From: Centroberyx gerrardi
Lineage: Eukaryota; Chordata; Actinopteri; Beryciformes; Berycidae
DNA: 64,000 nt
NCBI RefSeq assembly: GCF_048128805.1
Contig: NC_136002.1
Span: 28,227,162 to 28,291,161 of the forward strand
Direction of reading: 5' to 3'
Made by a program: the position numbers and the translations under genes. The notes below the pieces were generated by a model. It made no database searches. It was not told the origin of the DNA and saw only the letters and a list, made by a program, of their open reading frames with translations. How positions within the stretch are numbered: the stretch's first letter is position 1; the number at the start of each line of letters is the position of its first letter. Shown here in pieces: positions 12,015 through 23,244 of this stretch.

Positions 12015-12602
12015 ATGGAGTTCTGTGGCACATTGATCTTGGCAGGGCTAATATTGGCTCTGCTGTGGCTGTTTACTATGAAGAACCGTAGAAAGTATAA
12101 TTTACCTCCAGGACCCACTGGACTTCCTCTCATGGGAAACCTGCTACAGGTGGACAAAAATGCACCTTTCAAAAGCATACTCAAGGTGAGCATTTTATGA
12201 ATTCATTCTATGTTACACACTGGTATAACGTGGTATCCTGCAATTTGGCAAGAATAACTGAAGGCAGACTTCCATTCCACGAGACAAGTGACATTTGGTG
12301 AGGTGTATAAGGCACAATAATCTGATAATGTGTAGTTTCAAAACTTAAAGCTTTTAATTCAAGGTGTGTTATTAATATAATACATAGAGAATATTATTGA
12401 AAAAAAATATATATATTTTTTTTCAACTTTTTCCAATAGACTATTGGCATTGTTACACATCTGAATTGAAAGTAATGGCATTTTCATATGACTAATGTTG
12501 TATTCATATCAAACTTTTGCTGTTTTCAGGAATATCTGTCTCCTTTTTTACAGTGCTGTGTCTCTCATTTACACCTCCTTCCTACCTCCTCTCTCACTAT
12601 CA

Positions 12603-12638
<36 letters not shown>

Positions 12639-12665
12639 CTCACATATACATGCATACACACACAG

Positions 12666-12698
<33 letters not shown>

Positions 12699-15600
12699 CC
12701 ACTTTGGCCAACACAAATGGGAAAACTAGCACAACAAAACACTATGTTAAAAAGCCTTTACTTAGTATCATCCTGTCATTCCCTTCCGTATGGGAGTTTT
12801 AGTGGTATTTATGGAGAGTTTATTAGTTAAAAACAGTCTGTGCTTCAAGTTTAGTTGACGGCTAAAACAAGGGACAGAAAGTTAGGACAGGAACTACCAC
12901 CTCTGTTTCCAGGTAATAAACCATAGATTTGGATGTTAGCCTGGGTTATAACAGTGTAAAGAAATGTTGCATTTTCCAGCCCTGTTTTCACATTATTAAA
13001 TAGAGACTAGCATGTCTGTTTACTGGTAATAAACAAAGGTTTTATGTGGATGTTGAGATGAGGGTGAATTGAAACAATTGGTAATTACCACTTAAAAAAT
13101 TGGTTATTACCCAGTAATATGGTGAATACCTCGTAATTACCGCCTAAAATATTAAGCAATTACAATGTAATAATGTTGATATTACATCGTTAATTATCAT
13201 TAAATGAACAGTAATTACCAAGTAATGGTGGTGTTACCCTGTTATTATCATGCTGTAATGTAAAGTGCATTCATAAAGGAATAAAACATATGTTTTCTGA
13301 GAGGATTAACACATCTACTGTGTTGTAAAATACCAAAAACTAAGTTTTCTTGTATCTTTGCTTGTAATGAAAATTCTGAAAATACCAAATGGCATCCATC
13401 TCACGGAAAGACATCAGAGTCCAAATACAAATTCTTCTTATATATGAGCAGTTAAATTGGAATGAAAATGTTTCTTGCTATAACAAAGAATGTGTTGCTC
13501 CAGCTCAGTGAAAGCTATGGACCTGTGATGACCGTGCACCTGGGCTGGCAGCGGGCTGTGGTTCTGGTAGGATATGACACTGTGAAGGAGGCCCTGGTGG
13601 ACCAGGCAGATGACTTTGCTGGCAGATGGCCAGTGCCGTATCTACTCAAAGCTAGCAAGGGCTATGGTAACACAGGACGCCTTACACTGTCATGAAACAT
13701 ATGTTATGTTTTTTTTTTTATAGATGTGTGACTTCTACTCTCTGTATCAAAATGGCTATAATGTACTCTACCTATCTGTAATTGGTGAACACCCCCATTT
13801 ATTCTTCACATTCCATCTTCTCAGGCTTGACCTTCGGTAATGGGGAGCGCTGGTACCAGTTGCGACGTTTCACCCTGACAGCACTTCGAGACTTTGGGAT
13901 GGGACGCAAGGGGATGGAAGAGTGGATCCAGGAGGAAGGCAAGCACCTGGTAGCCCACATTGATACATTCAAAGGTGTGTACGGTTTTCAGCTGTTGACA
14001 TCCAAGTACATATATTTTACACAGGGTTGATTTATCAGAGGATCATCATTTAATCTGTCAAATCAAGTTTATTTGAATAGCCCTTAGTCACAGTTACAGT
14101 CTCAAAGGGCTTCACACACCCACATTTTAACACAGTAAATGAAAAATGAAAAACGTAAAACAAAATACGACACTCCACAAAATCTCGGGGGAAACAATCT
14201 CAGGGGACACAGAGGGAGATCTCCCTTCCAATACGGTCAGGCATGCAACTAGTGCTGATAGTAGGCAAACAAAGATTAAATATTGATAGCAAAATGGAAT
14301 ATAAACAAAATACATAGAGTATGGATGCTCTGCAGTTGTCTCCTTTGATCCGTCCCTCTTTTTCAGTGGCAGTGTGTGCAATGTAAATATAGAATATGTT
14401 GCACAACCTGCTGTAACACAGGGCTAGGGGTCACGTTGAGAGTTCACTCAGTGTTTTCCCTTCTTCCTCCAGCCACACCCTTTGACCCCACCTTCTTCTT
14501 GAGCTGCACTATGTCCAATGTGATCTGCTGCCTGGTGTTTGGCCAACGCTTCAGCTACGATGACAAGCAATTCCTCCGTCTCCTCAACAACTTTAATGAA
14601 ATTATAAAATTTGGCAGTACTCCTCTTGGCCAGGTAAGAGGAAGTGGCACTCAGGAAGGGAAAAGGAAAGGCTGAAGAATGTGGTCCTGCAAATCCTTCC
14701 CAAAATAACACAAAAAGGCTCCAGGCACACAGAGTCTATCTGTGGGAGTCAATCGAGGGAAGGTGAGAGAATAGGGACAGACAGCTAGGGTTGTCTAGTT
14801 ATTATCTTGTAACTTCCACTACCTTTCCTACTGCTTTCCTGTCTGCTACATTATGTGTCTCTCGCCCATCCCCGTCGTAACATCAGCTTATAGGCCCCGT
14901 AGACATGGCACTTCTTGCAGGTGTAGGAACCCATCTAACCTGAATTACCTGACTCGCTCCAGCAGTACTACTATTGCTGGAGGACTCTGGAACTGCTAGT
15001 CGGACGTTAAGAAAACTGAGACCATCTCAGCCCAATCCCTCCACTTTCTGGCCCTCACAGAGACCTGAGACGATTATCAAAACCAAGAACGCCAAGTCGG
15101 TACTTGTGTCCTTGTGGAGAACGTTCTTCCCAAGTTGTCTTGGGGAGAACGATCTTCTCATGAAAGTAAGCACAGAGAAGCTTCCTTGCAATTTGAGATG
15201 GACTAATGGGTGGATGGATTAATTAAGACACACAGCTGTAAATTTTCCCAGCTGTTAACTGGCTCTGTACTGTAGACTGCAGCACTGCTCGCCTTTGTCG
15301 CACTCAATCTTGGGGCTTTCAATTCGTTCTTGTCGGTCAAGTCACTATCCGATGCATCCTTGATATTTTGAGGTTGGCAAGGAAACTTCCAGGGTTTCTA
15401 TCCGTCCTCTGTCCTGTCGTTCTTTTGATTTGGAATCATGCTTCGGCGGTTAGATATTACGTAAAACGCACCACGGAGGACACAAGAACACACAAGAACG
15501 CGTATTGATAATCAGCCCTGGATCATACCTGAAAATATTGCCACTCCTGCAGCCGTCTCGGCTGCTTATTCTTTTTCTCACACCCCCAGAGCCTCTGGCC

Positions 15601-18600
15601 GTGGGGGAGGCACTGGACTCCTCATTTCACCTTATAAGTGGACTCATACTGTCCTTCCTCTTTCACACTTGTCAATATTCTCCCTTTTCAATTTGATGCA
15701 GTTTCTGTATCTCTTCATGTCAAGTTCAACATTGTGGTGATGTATGGCCTGGTCAGCTTGGTGACTTCCTTGATGAGATGGATGTCCTTTTCTCCTTTCC
15801 TGAAAATGGCACTCCACTCATTCCTCTGGGTGACGTCAACATCCAGCCAGAGAAACTGCAATTATGATCTCTGTCCAGACCACGCACTCTTAACACCGAT
15901 GTCCCTCAGGGCTCCTCATTCTCCTATCACTGCTATGCCGATGACACTCAACTCTACCATCTCACATCTCTTCAGGTTACACCTGGACTCCACTTGAATT
16001 AACCTATTAACCTACAAATGCTACTTATTCCTATTAAAGGCTTAGTTGATGAAGACTCTGATATACAGTTGGTTTGACTACTGTTGACAAAATGCATTTA
16101 TTGTAAGTCGCTTTGGACAAAAGCATCTGCTAAATGAAGTAATGTAATGAAATGTAATGTAATGTTTTTATGTATTAGCAGAGGATCTGAATGACTTAGC
16201 AGAGGATGGGTTTGCAGGAATCAAGAATGATGTCCATGTTCAATAGTCAGTATTATTATCTCATAGTACACTACTGCAGTGTACTGCAGTGTACAGTGTA
16301 CTCTGTACAGCTGTAACCATATTTTTTGCACATAGTGATAGAATGCTGATTATAATTGTGTAGTTACAGTATGCTGTGTACTGTATGTGTTACAGTGTCC
16401 TCTCACACTGAATATAAGGTTGTCTCAGTACTATGGCTGCCTGTATGCACTGTGGCAATTACACTCTGGCAGGTTTGGTAGAAACAGGCGGAGACAGTAT
16501 TTTCCAAAACATAAAGGGTTCTTCATTAGTAAAAAGTGAGGGGAAGGGATGTGGAGGAGGAAACTAACTCAGGTTCTTCCTGGACCTGGGCTGTCGTGCA
16601 GGGGGAATAACTGGCAGGGCGGCACCTGGGGAACACACAGAGAGGTTGGTGAGGGAAAGGGAGAGGGAAGGAGGGAAGTCCGGTGTCCGGCTTGGCGTCT
16701 GTTCCTGTTGCTTCTCGTCCGTGCGTATGTCTTTGTTTCCGTCAGGATTGGCCACTGTCTTCAGCAATGCAGAAACAGAGGTCCATTGCCAGTATCAGCA
16801 TATACTAATTACAGTGTCTTTCTTGGCGTGTTCGCTTCCCCCGAGAGCTCCGGCGTCATCTCTCGCACACCACTGCTCTGACTCTAGAGGAGACTGGCTT
16901 GCCTCTATCTTGCAAGGACATGATTGTTAATTGGGCCCCAGCTGTGTTCTCTCTAAGTCTGCAGTAACTGAAGATGGAGGTACTGGCCCTTGCATACCTG
17001 GCCGAGCCTCCTCTCAGGCTGGCGGTGTCCACGGTTCTGAAGGTCCCCTCTAGAGTCAGTTGTGTGTCTCCCTGCCGCTGAGGCTCCACAGTACTTATGT
17101 TACTGCATCATTGTCTTCAAGACAAATTCCTGTGCATGTGTTGTACTTGACAGCTGAAATTATTCTGATTCAAATTTCAAGTTTCAATCAAAAATGAAAT
17201 ATCTGCCAATTGAAAAAAAACTGTGACAGCAACCTCTTTAAAATCAAAGCAAAACTAAGTATGGATTATGACGTTATTGGTTAGCTTAACATATGTCGTT
17301 GTAAAATAGTTCAATTACACAGCATTTTGGAATGAAACCCTTCAAATATTCAAGACTTTTGTATGTCATATTCTAAATCCTGACAAACACACCTATGCAT
17401 CCTGGCTCTCTCTGATTACCTGCCATAGATGTATAATATCTTTCCCTGGCTCATGGAGCGTCTGCCAGGCCAGCAGCACATCATGTTCGCCCAGATGGAG
17501 GAGGTGAGAGAGTTTATCAGGATGAAGATCCAAGAGCACCAGGAGACGATAGACCACGGCTCCCCGAGAGACTACATCGATTGCTTCCTCACCCGACTCA
17601 ATCAGGTTGGATAGCACTTGAAGATCATTTGTCCTTTTGAGTAGTGGACCTAAGATGTAGCTTCTCAAATCCAAGCAGGGTAATTGAAGAGTACAAAAAA
17701 ACTCTATATCAATTTTCAGAAAAAAAAAAAAATTCCTGAACAATACCCAGCATTTCAATGAGATGGAGAGCACTTACCTCCGCCAACACAATGCAATTAT
17801 AATGCAATCAAGATATGCTAGTTCCACATGTCGGATTTTCACCAAAAGTGAATAATTTCTTCCATGCCCCATTACCTGCTTGTTTCACATCAGGAGATGC
17901 ACACATTTTCATCACTCTATCTGAAACAAGACATGAGGTATGCCTGTTCAAATTGTTGCCACTTTTAAGCATTTTAGCCGATTATCGCAACACCACATGG
18001 CCAATCAGCTCTATATCTGTTCCGTTTCCATTAGGGCTGCTCTTCTTACACTGTACCAAATTTTGGAAACATTAGCAGGGCAGTTATGTCTAAACCAGAA
18101 ATTAGCTCTCCAGTGCCCCAATGTTGTTTGATTGGGCCAATAATGGATGGTTTGCCTCTTCTTATGTCTGCGGATAGGCACACAAAGTTTGATGGTGTTA
18201 ACGTGAAACCCCCGTACATTATATGCCTTTTTGTGAGAAGCCACGCCTACCACCACGCCCCCCTTTGGCTAATTGATAAGTTAATCAGTTCTTCCTTGGC
18301 TCATGACAAATCTTTCCACAAAGTTTCATGCAAATCCATTGATAATTTTTTGAAATATCCTGCTAACGGACAACCAAAAAATGTAATGGGGCGAAAACAT
18401 GAGGTAAGAATGAGTAGTTTATGGGTAATGGGTGATAGCTAACAACCTGAATGCTCTTCCATAATAAGATTAATAATAAGATAAGATTAACTTTGAGGCC
18501 AGGAATCATTTGGGCAGTACAGGTGTAATTTTTTTAGAACGAAACTGTTAATTTGTTCCAATTTTGTGATTTTAGGAAAAGGACAATCTCACAACTGAGT

Positions 18601-20923
18601 TCCACCGTGACAACTTAATGTCGACTGTGTGGAACCTGTACCTTGCAGGAACAGAAACCACCAGCACAACTATGAGATATGCACTCAGTATACTCATCAA
18701 ATACCCCAACATACAGGGTAGGTCTCCTGACAGAAGACTCAGTCAAAGAATATCTACGCTTTCTTGGTCTGAACACTTTATGGTCTGGAATTGAATCATC
18801 CCCTTGACACACTTGCCTAATGACATTTATAAAAATAGATTTTAGTGTAAATTGTTTACTCGCAAACCTAGAATTATGCCTATCCGCTGTCAAAAAATGG
18901 ATGTCATGTAACTACTATAAATGCCAACAAAACTGAGATGCTAGTTGTTGGCCCAAAAACACAAAGGCCTAAAAATCTTGTTTTACTCTTGTCATTGTCA
19001 ATGCCCATGTTCTTGTCACTGTTTTCCCGGCACCTATTGCACTTTCAGCTGTCCCTCGGTGACACAGCCCGCCCAAGGTTTCTTCCATTTTTTTTCCTAA
19101 CAAGGTTTTTTCATGGGAGTTTTTCCTTGTATGCACTGAGGGTCTAAGGCTATAATCTGTTTTTGTGTGTCTTGCTTTTCCCAATGTTTGTCCTATATCT
19201 TTCTGTTCTATGGTTGATTGTTGATCAGTAAGACCTAGTTAGGCTCATTCTCTGTACAGTCCTTTGAGACATGCTTGTGATAAAGGGCTATGTAAATAAA
19301 CAAACTTGAACTTGAATTGTTTGCCTTGCCCCTTTAGAGCGAATGCAGCAAGATATTGATACTGTCATTGGAAAAGAGCGTTGCCCCAATATGGAGGACA
19401 GGAAGTCTCTCCCCTTCATAGATGCAGTCATCCATGAGGTGCAGCGTTTTCTGGATATTGTCCCCTTCAGCCTCCCTCACTATGCACTCCAGGACATCTC
19501 TTTTAGGGGCTATACAATTCCCAAGGTATCCTAGTTTCATTATTGTTCTCATTTTCATCAGTTGCATCATAGTCTACATATACAAAGATTGCAGGCTTTA
19601 ACATGATGTTGAATAAAAACTAGGGCTGTCAAACGATTCATTTTCTTAATCGCGATTAATCTCCGAATTTCAATAGTTAATCGCAATTAATCGCGTTTTT
19701 AATCGCATGTTTACAATTCCATTGTTTTGCATTTCAAAACAGTTTTCAAGTCCATATTAACAATGTAAAGCAATTCTTACCAGAGTGTCTTGATTGGAAA
19801 TCAAATGAACACAACACTTAGATGTAGTGCGTGTAGGCGATTCGCACATTCTAAAATAGTGCTTTGCCGGCTTTGGCGAAGCGGTTGCCCGCTAGTCTGA
19901 TTAACGTTAGCACCTGTATGTTTGGCTCGTAGGTGGTAGCTCAAACTCGAAGTACTTCGGTTAAATTTGAAATTCCATTTGACACAAGATGCATATTACT
20001 TTTGATTTGTCAACTGAGCCGTCTGGGAGTCTTTTAAAGTGAAACGAGCCATTCAAAATCCCAGTGGTGTCGTTGTTTTTATCCATCACCGTGATGTGAA
20101 TTACACAGGCAACTACACAGCCAGCAGGATGCAGCAGCAATCCATGGCGCTTGATTAGCCAACTAAGGGTGTGCAGAAGGGACAAAATAACATGCGATTA
20201 AAAACGCGATTAAAAAAAAAAAACGCGTTATACATCTGAAATTAATCGCATGCGATTAACGCGTTAACGCTGACAGCCCTAATAAAAACATTACATTTCA
20301 GAGAATTACTATATGCCTGTGTATAGTCACTTACATAATCTTGTCATCTTGTTATGATGCCCTGTTTCAACAGGGCACAATGATCCTTGTCATGCTGCAC
20401 TCTGTACTGAGAGAGGAAAAGCAGTGGGCGACCCCCTGGTCCTTCAATCCCCAGCACTTCCTGGACCAGAATGGCAACTTTAAGAAAAATCCTGCATTCC
20501 TGCCATTCTCAACAGGTAAAGCACAAAGACAGAACTCAGAAATGTATTTTAAAATTCACACACAGAGTTTCAAAATACAGTATATAACTAATGCAATGAT
20601 ATTTCTCTGACAAAACTGTGGTGAAGTGGACTTCAACCTTTTTGGCATTTTGTGCTATGAGGCAGTTAAAATGTCACGTACTGCCCCTTTACAATCACAA
20701 GCACCTGTTCTCTCATGCAGTGAGTTTGTGTCTCTCCTCAGGGAAGAGATCCTGTGCTGGAGAGTCTCTGGCTCGCATGGAGCTTTTCCTCTTCCTGGTA
20801 TCACTGTTGCAGCGCTTCACCTTCACCTGTCCTGGAGGCCCTGACAGCATAGACCTCAACCCAGAGTATAGCAGCTTCACCAGTGTGCCCCGCCAGCACC
20901 AGATCATTGCCACCCCCCGGTGA
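12015..20923 (+). CDS. Cytochrome P450 family 2, copy B, complete 9-exon gene (CYP2Y-like?)
   Basis: Exons: 12015-12185, 13504-13666, 13825-13974, 14473-14633, 17429-17605, 18576-18717, 19338-19525, 20374-20515, 20742-20923. All have AG/GT borders and join into 491 residues without a stop. Residues 4-20 form the ER membrane anchor, LPPGP (30-34) the hinge, W121/R125 the C-helix WxxxR, AGTETT 298-303, E355-R358 the ExxR, and FSTGKRSCAG (429-438) the haem loop with Cys436. By family it should be an ER monooxygenase of lipophilic endogenous or foreign compounds; substrates are unknown. The sequence resembles mammalian CYP2A/B/F (DQADDFAGR, SNGERW-like GNGERW, NPQHFL). Oddities: Trp99 and Tyr103 in the B-C loop where C and D have Gly and Phe, Tyr122 instead of Arg beside Trp121, and a displaced promoter. 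Introns carry a LINE (intron 4) and a hAT element (intron 7). An in-frame ATG at 11919 would add 32 residues before the anchor; I prefer 12015, which matches copies C and D. Position 21242-21247 is AATAAA. Confidence 0.93.
12603..12694. repeat. (CA)n microsatellite in intron 1 of copy B
   Basis: Two CA tracts separated by a short mixed segment (about 12637-12655). The long open frames here are products of the repeat. Confidence 0.95.
14050..14350 (-). mobile_element. LINE/SINE 3'-tail remnant in intron 3 of CYP2 copy B
   Basis: The plus strand reads AATCAAGTTTATTTGAATAG, then TCTCAAAGGGCTTCACA. On the minus strand this is the same type of fish LINE tail (TTTGAGAC...AAATAAACTTGA) seen in intron 6 of copies A-C, so this element is inverted. 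Intron 3 of copy C has the same insertion at about 24184; copy D does not. Confidence 0.65.
15010..16170 (+). mobile_element. L2-like LINE, heavily deleted, in intron 4 of CYP2 copy B
   Basis: The element has a piece reading LHFLALTET (near 15040), then an unrelated block of about 430 bp. It resumes with AAYSFSHTPRASGRGGGTGL (from about 15560) and the endonuclease segment PGQLGDFLDEMDVL (about 15750). It then jumps over the whole reverse transcriptase to HLFRLHLDST near 15970. The tail GTAAGTCGCTTTGGACAAAA and TAATG repeats follow at 16105-16170. It belongs to the same family as the LINE at 7781-10179. Confidence 0.78.
16171..17428. other. Rest of intron 4 of copy B; nothing recognised
   Basis: These 1.25 kb before exon 5 have CpG-richer DNA around 16540-17090 with modest open frames in several phases, none resembling a known protein. 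The last 150 bp match the end of intron 4 in copies C and D (GCATCCTGGCTC, then GATTACCT). Confidence 0.5.
18880..19318 (+). mobile_element. LINE 3' remnant in intron 6 of CYP2 copy B
   Basis: A short reverse-transcriptase piece (NKTEMLVVGPKTQRP, near 18925-18970) is followed by the LINE 3' region TTTCATGGGAGTTTTTCCTT. The tail GTACAGTCCTTTGAGACATG and ATGTAAATAAACAAACTTG comes next. It shares position with the remnants in copies A and C. Confidence 0.7.
19621..20281. mobile_element. Non-autonomous hAT-type element, 661 bp, in intron 7 of copy B
   Basis: The element starts TAGGGCTGTCAAACGATT and ends with its imperfect inverse GACAGCCCTA. It is flanked by a perfect 8-bp duplication ATAAAAAC (19613-19620 and 20282-20289). 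Copy A has the unoccupied site GTTGAATAAAAACAT near 4523, which confirms the borders. The ends are rich in ATTAATCG repeats. No transposase is encoded. Confidence 0.93.
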
Positions 20924-20974
20924 GCAGATCAGGAGATCCATCCAGAGCATCTATCATGGCTTGTGGCCCAGAGG

Positions 20975-22860
20975 CTCATTCATCTGGACCTCTATAGTTG
21001 TGATACAGCGGTAAACAAATGTGTACAATGTTCATGCTTGCTGTTATCTCTCTGAGGTGACAGGAAGAAGCATCAGAGACTTCAAGGTTAAGGAACGACT
21101 TCTGTTCAAGCATAATTTCATGAATGCTCTTGAATGTTACCTTTCGTATATATTACAACCCATTCTTGATTTCTGTATTAATCATTAACATGCTCTATCA
21201 TGCAACAAATATAAGTATGTGCTTTTATACAAATGGCAACAAATAAATTCCAGTCTGAGGGAGTGGTGCAGAACAGTGTGTGTTAAACTTATTAAAGAAG
21301 GCATATTTCCTTGTGTCACATATTGTATAAATACATTTTTATTGGAAGAATATATTTGTAACGAAGAATGATGTCAAAATTAAATGCAATTGTCCTTATG
21401 TCCTCTTAGAACACATGAGAATTCAATGTCCAAGGTTGAGGAAATAAAATCTTCACACAATCACCACAATCCACTCCACTCCTTAATTCCAAGTGTTGAT
21501 TATACGTGTGGTTCTATAAGGAAATTAAATATGAATAGCTTGGTCAACAGCACAATCAAAGAATGCTAACATCACTTAGCAGCATCACAATTACCAGAAA
21601 ATAACTAACCTGAATTGCTTACTGACACCTCACATTATAATGAGCAACTTAAAGCACAAACTAATGAAACCCCAGCACAAGTACAAAATAGTTATAAAAA
21701 CAACAAATACCAATAGATGCATTTCCAATATGAGGCACCGAGTCCAACGTTAGCATGTTGGCTGCTTAGGTAAGTGCTAGTTTGTGAAGGTCAAGGTCAT
21801 GGTATGCTAACCACACTAGCTGTTGTATTAGCAACTTGATAAATGTTCACAGAATGCACTAAACAGCCCTCATAATTGCATTTAGTAAAAAAGACACATA
21901 TCAGTGATATGATAATGCTCATCTCAGTTGCACACACAAACAAAATACTTAAGACTGGAGCAAACAGGAACACAGCAGCATACATTATCCATGAAGAGAA
22001 AGGAGGAATTCTGGGTTTAAGTCACACGTGACATGAACACATGAATTATTATAGGCTAGTACATGAATTATGAATTATTATAGGCTAGTATAGTGATTAA
22101 TTTTCAGTAATTAATTAAAAGAGAAATAAGTAAAACAATTTATAAACCGATTAATTAAAATGCTATTAAATGGCCCATTTAATAAAACTATTTATAAAAC
22201 GATTAATGAAAATGCTTTTAAATGCCCCATTTAATAAAACTATTTATTTAACAATTAATTAGATGGGCAAATAAATGACAGAATTTATAAATCGATTTGC
22301 AAAATGCCATTTAAAAAGACATTTAAAATGTACCTTTTATTTGTTCATTTACTTATTTATTTTTGTATTCTTTTTCCTTTTCACAATTCATTTTGGACCA
22401 TACTTTACCATTAGCCGACTCTTTTACTTAAAGCACAAGCACTGAGAGTGCCATGCTAACAGTAATAGCCCCAAAGCTCTCATTAAAGTAATTTAATATA
22501 ATTGACTAATCAAAAGAGAAATAAGTCAAACAATTTAGTAAATTACTAATTCAAATGGATTGAATTAGTAATTTGTCAATTAAACTTTTTTATAATAATC
22601 AATTAAATGGGAAATAATATAATATATACATTTAATAATATGATTTCATAATTCTTTCTGTAATCCATAAATAAATCACTCAATTTATAAATTAAAAAAC
22701 AAGACATAAATTTAAATTCGTCCTTTCATTTTTCCATTTCCTTATTCGATTTGGAAGCAGTATAAAAGAACATCTTCTGCCTTTTGTCTATTGTTCATTT
22801 ATTTTGATATATTTTTTTATTGTTGCCAATGTATTTGTCAATATTTGTTAATTTATTTAT
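20975..22860. repeat. Duplicated 3' flank of CYP2 copy B (partner at 5640-7460)
   Basis: Same order of blocks as after copy A (see 5640-7460), with small gains and losses, for example a second copy of a short TATTTAATAAAACTATTTAT block near 22180-22250. AT-rich, no gene seen. Confidence 0.8.
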
Positions 22861-23045
22861 GTTTACAGAACACAAGTAACAAATCATTTATTGGTTGATG
22901 GAAAGATATATTTGTGTTTCTGTTTATTGCATTCATACATATTTGTGATTTGTAGTATTTATGTATCCTTTTCAATTTATATTTCTATTTGTGATTTCTG
23001 ACACAGATTTCCTTCCATACAAGGGGCGTCTACAACACACATGGA

Positions 23046-23105
23046 GAGTCACATGGTTCACCTTTGGCTTAGTGCAGCAGACCTGCCAACTCTGTTCGAT
23101 ATAAA
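23046..23105 (+). promoter_or_regulatory. Probable proximal promoter of CYP2 copy C
   Basis: Two landmarks precede the start codon at 23245. The block GAGTCACATGGTTCACCT at 23046-23063 is identical 229 bp before the start of copy D (29065-29082). A TATAAA box lies at 23100-23105, 145 bp before the start codon. The reverse of the block contains AGGTGAACC, similar to a nuclear-receptor half-site. Function is inferred from conservation only. Confidence 0.5.
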
Positions 23106-23244
23106 CATGAAAATTCAGATATCAGATCCAGAGAGTAGCATTGCCTCTGAAAAGCAAAGAGGATAACAGAGTACAAGAAAGATCTGTTAACCAGCTAGGA
23201 GACAACTAAAAGGCAAAGTGGGATATTTTCTTGTAAACAGCATT

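Noticed and set aside
12488-12830. Thr/His-rich frames of over 100 codons
   Set aside because: Translation of the CA microsatellite in a P450 intron.
16549-16930. Frames of about 100 codons in intron 4 of P450 copy B
   Set aside because: They overlap in several phases in CpG-richer intronic DNA and resemble no protein I know.
19911-20185. 74-codon minus-strand frame as a transposase
   Set aside because: It lies inside the 661-bp hAT-type element but shows no transposase or zinc-finger motif; the element is non-autonomous.
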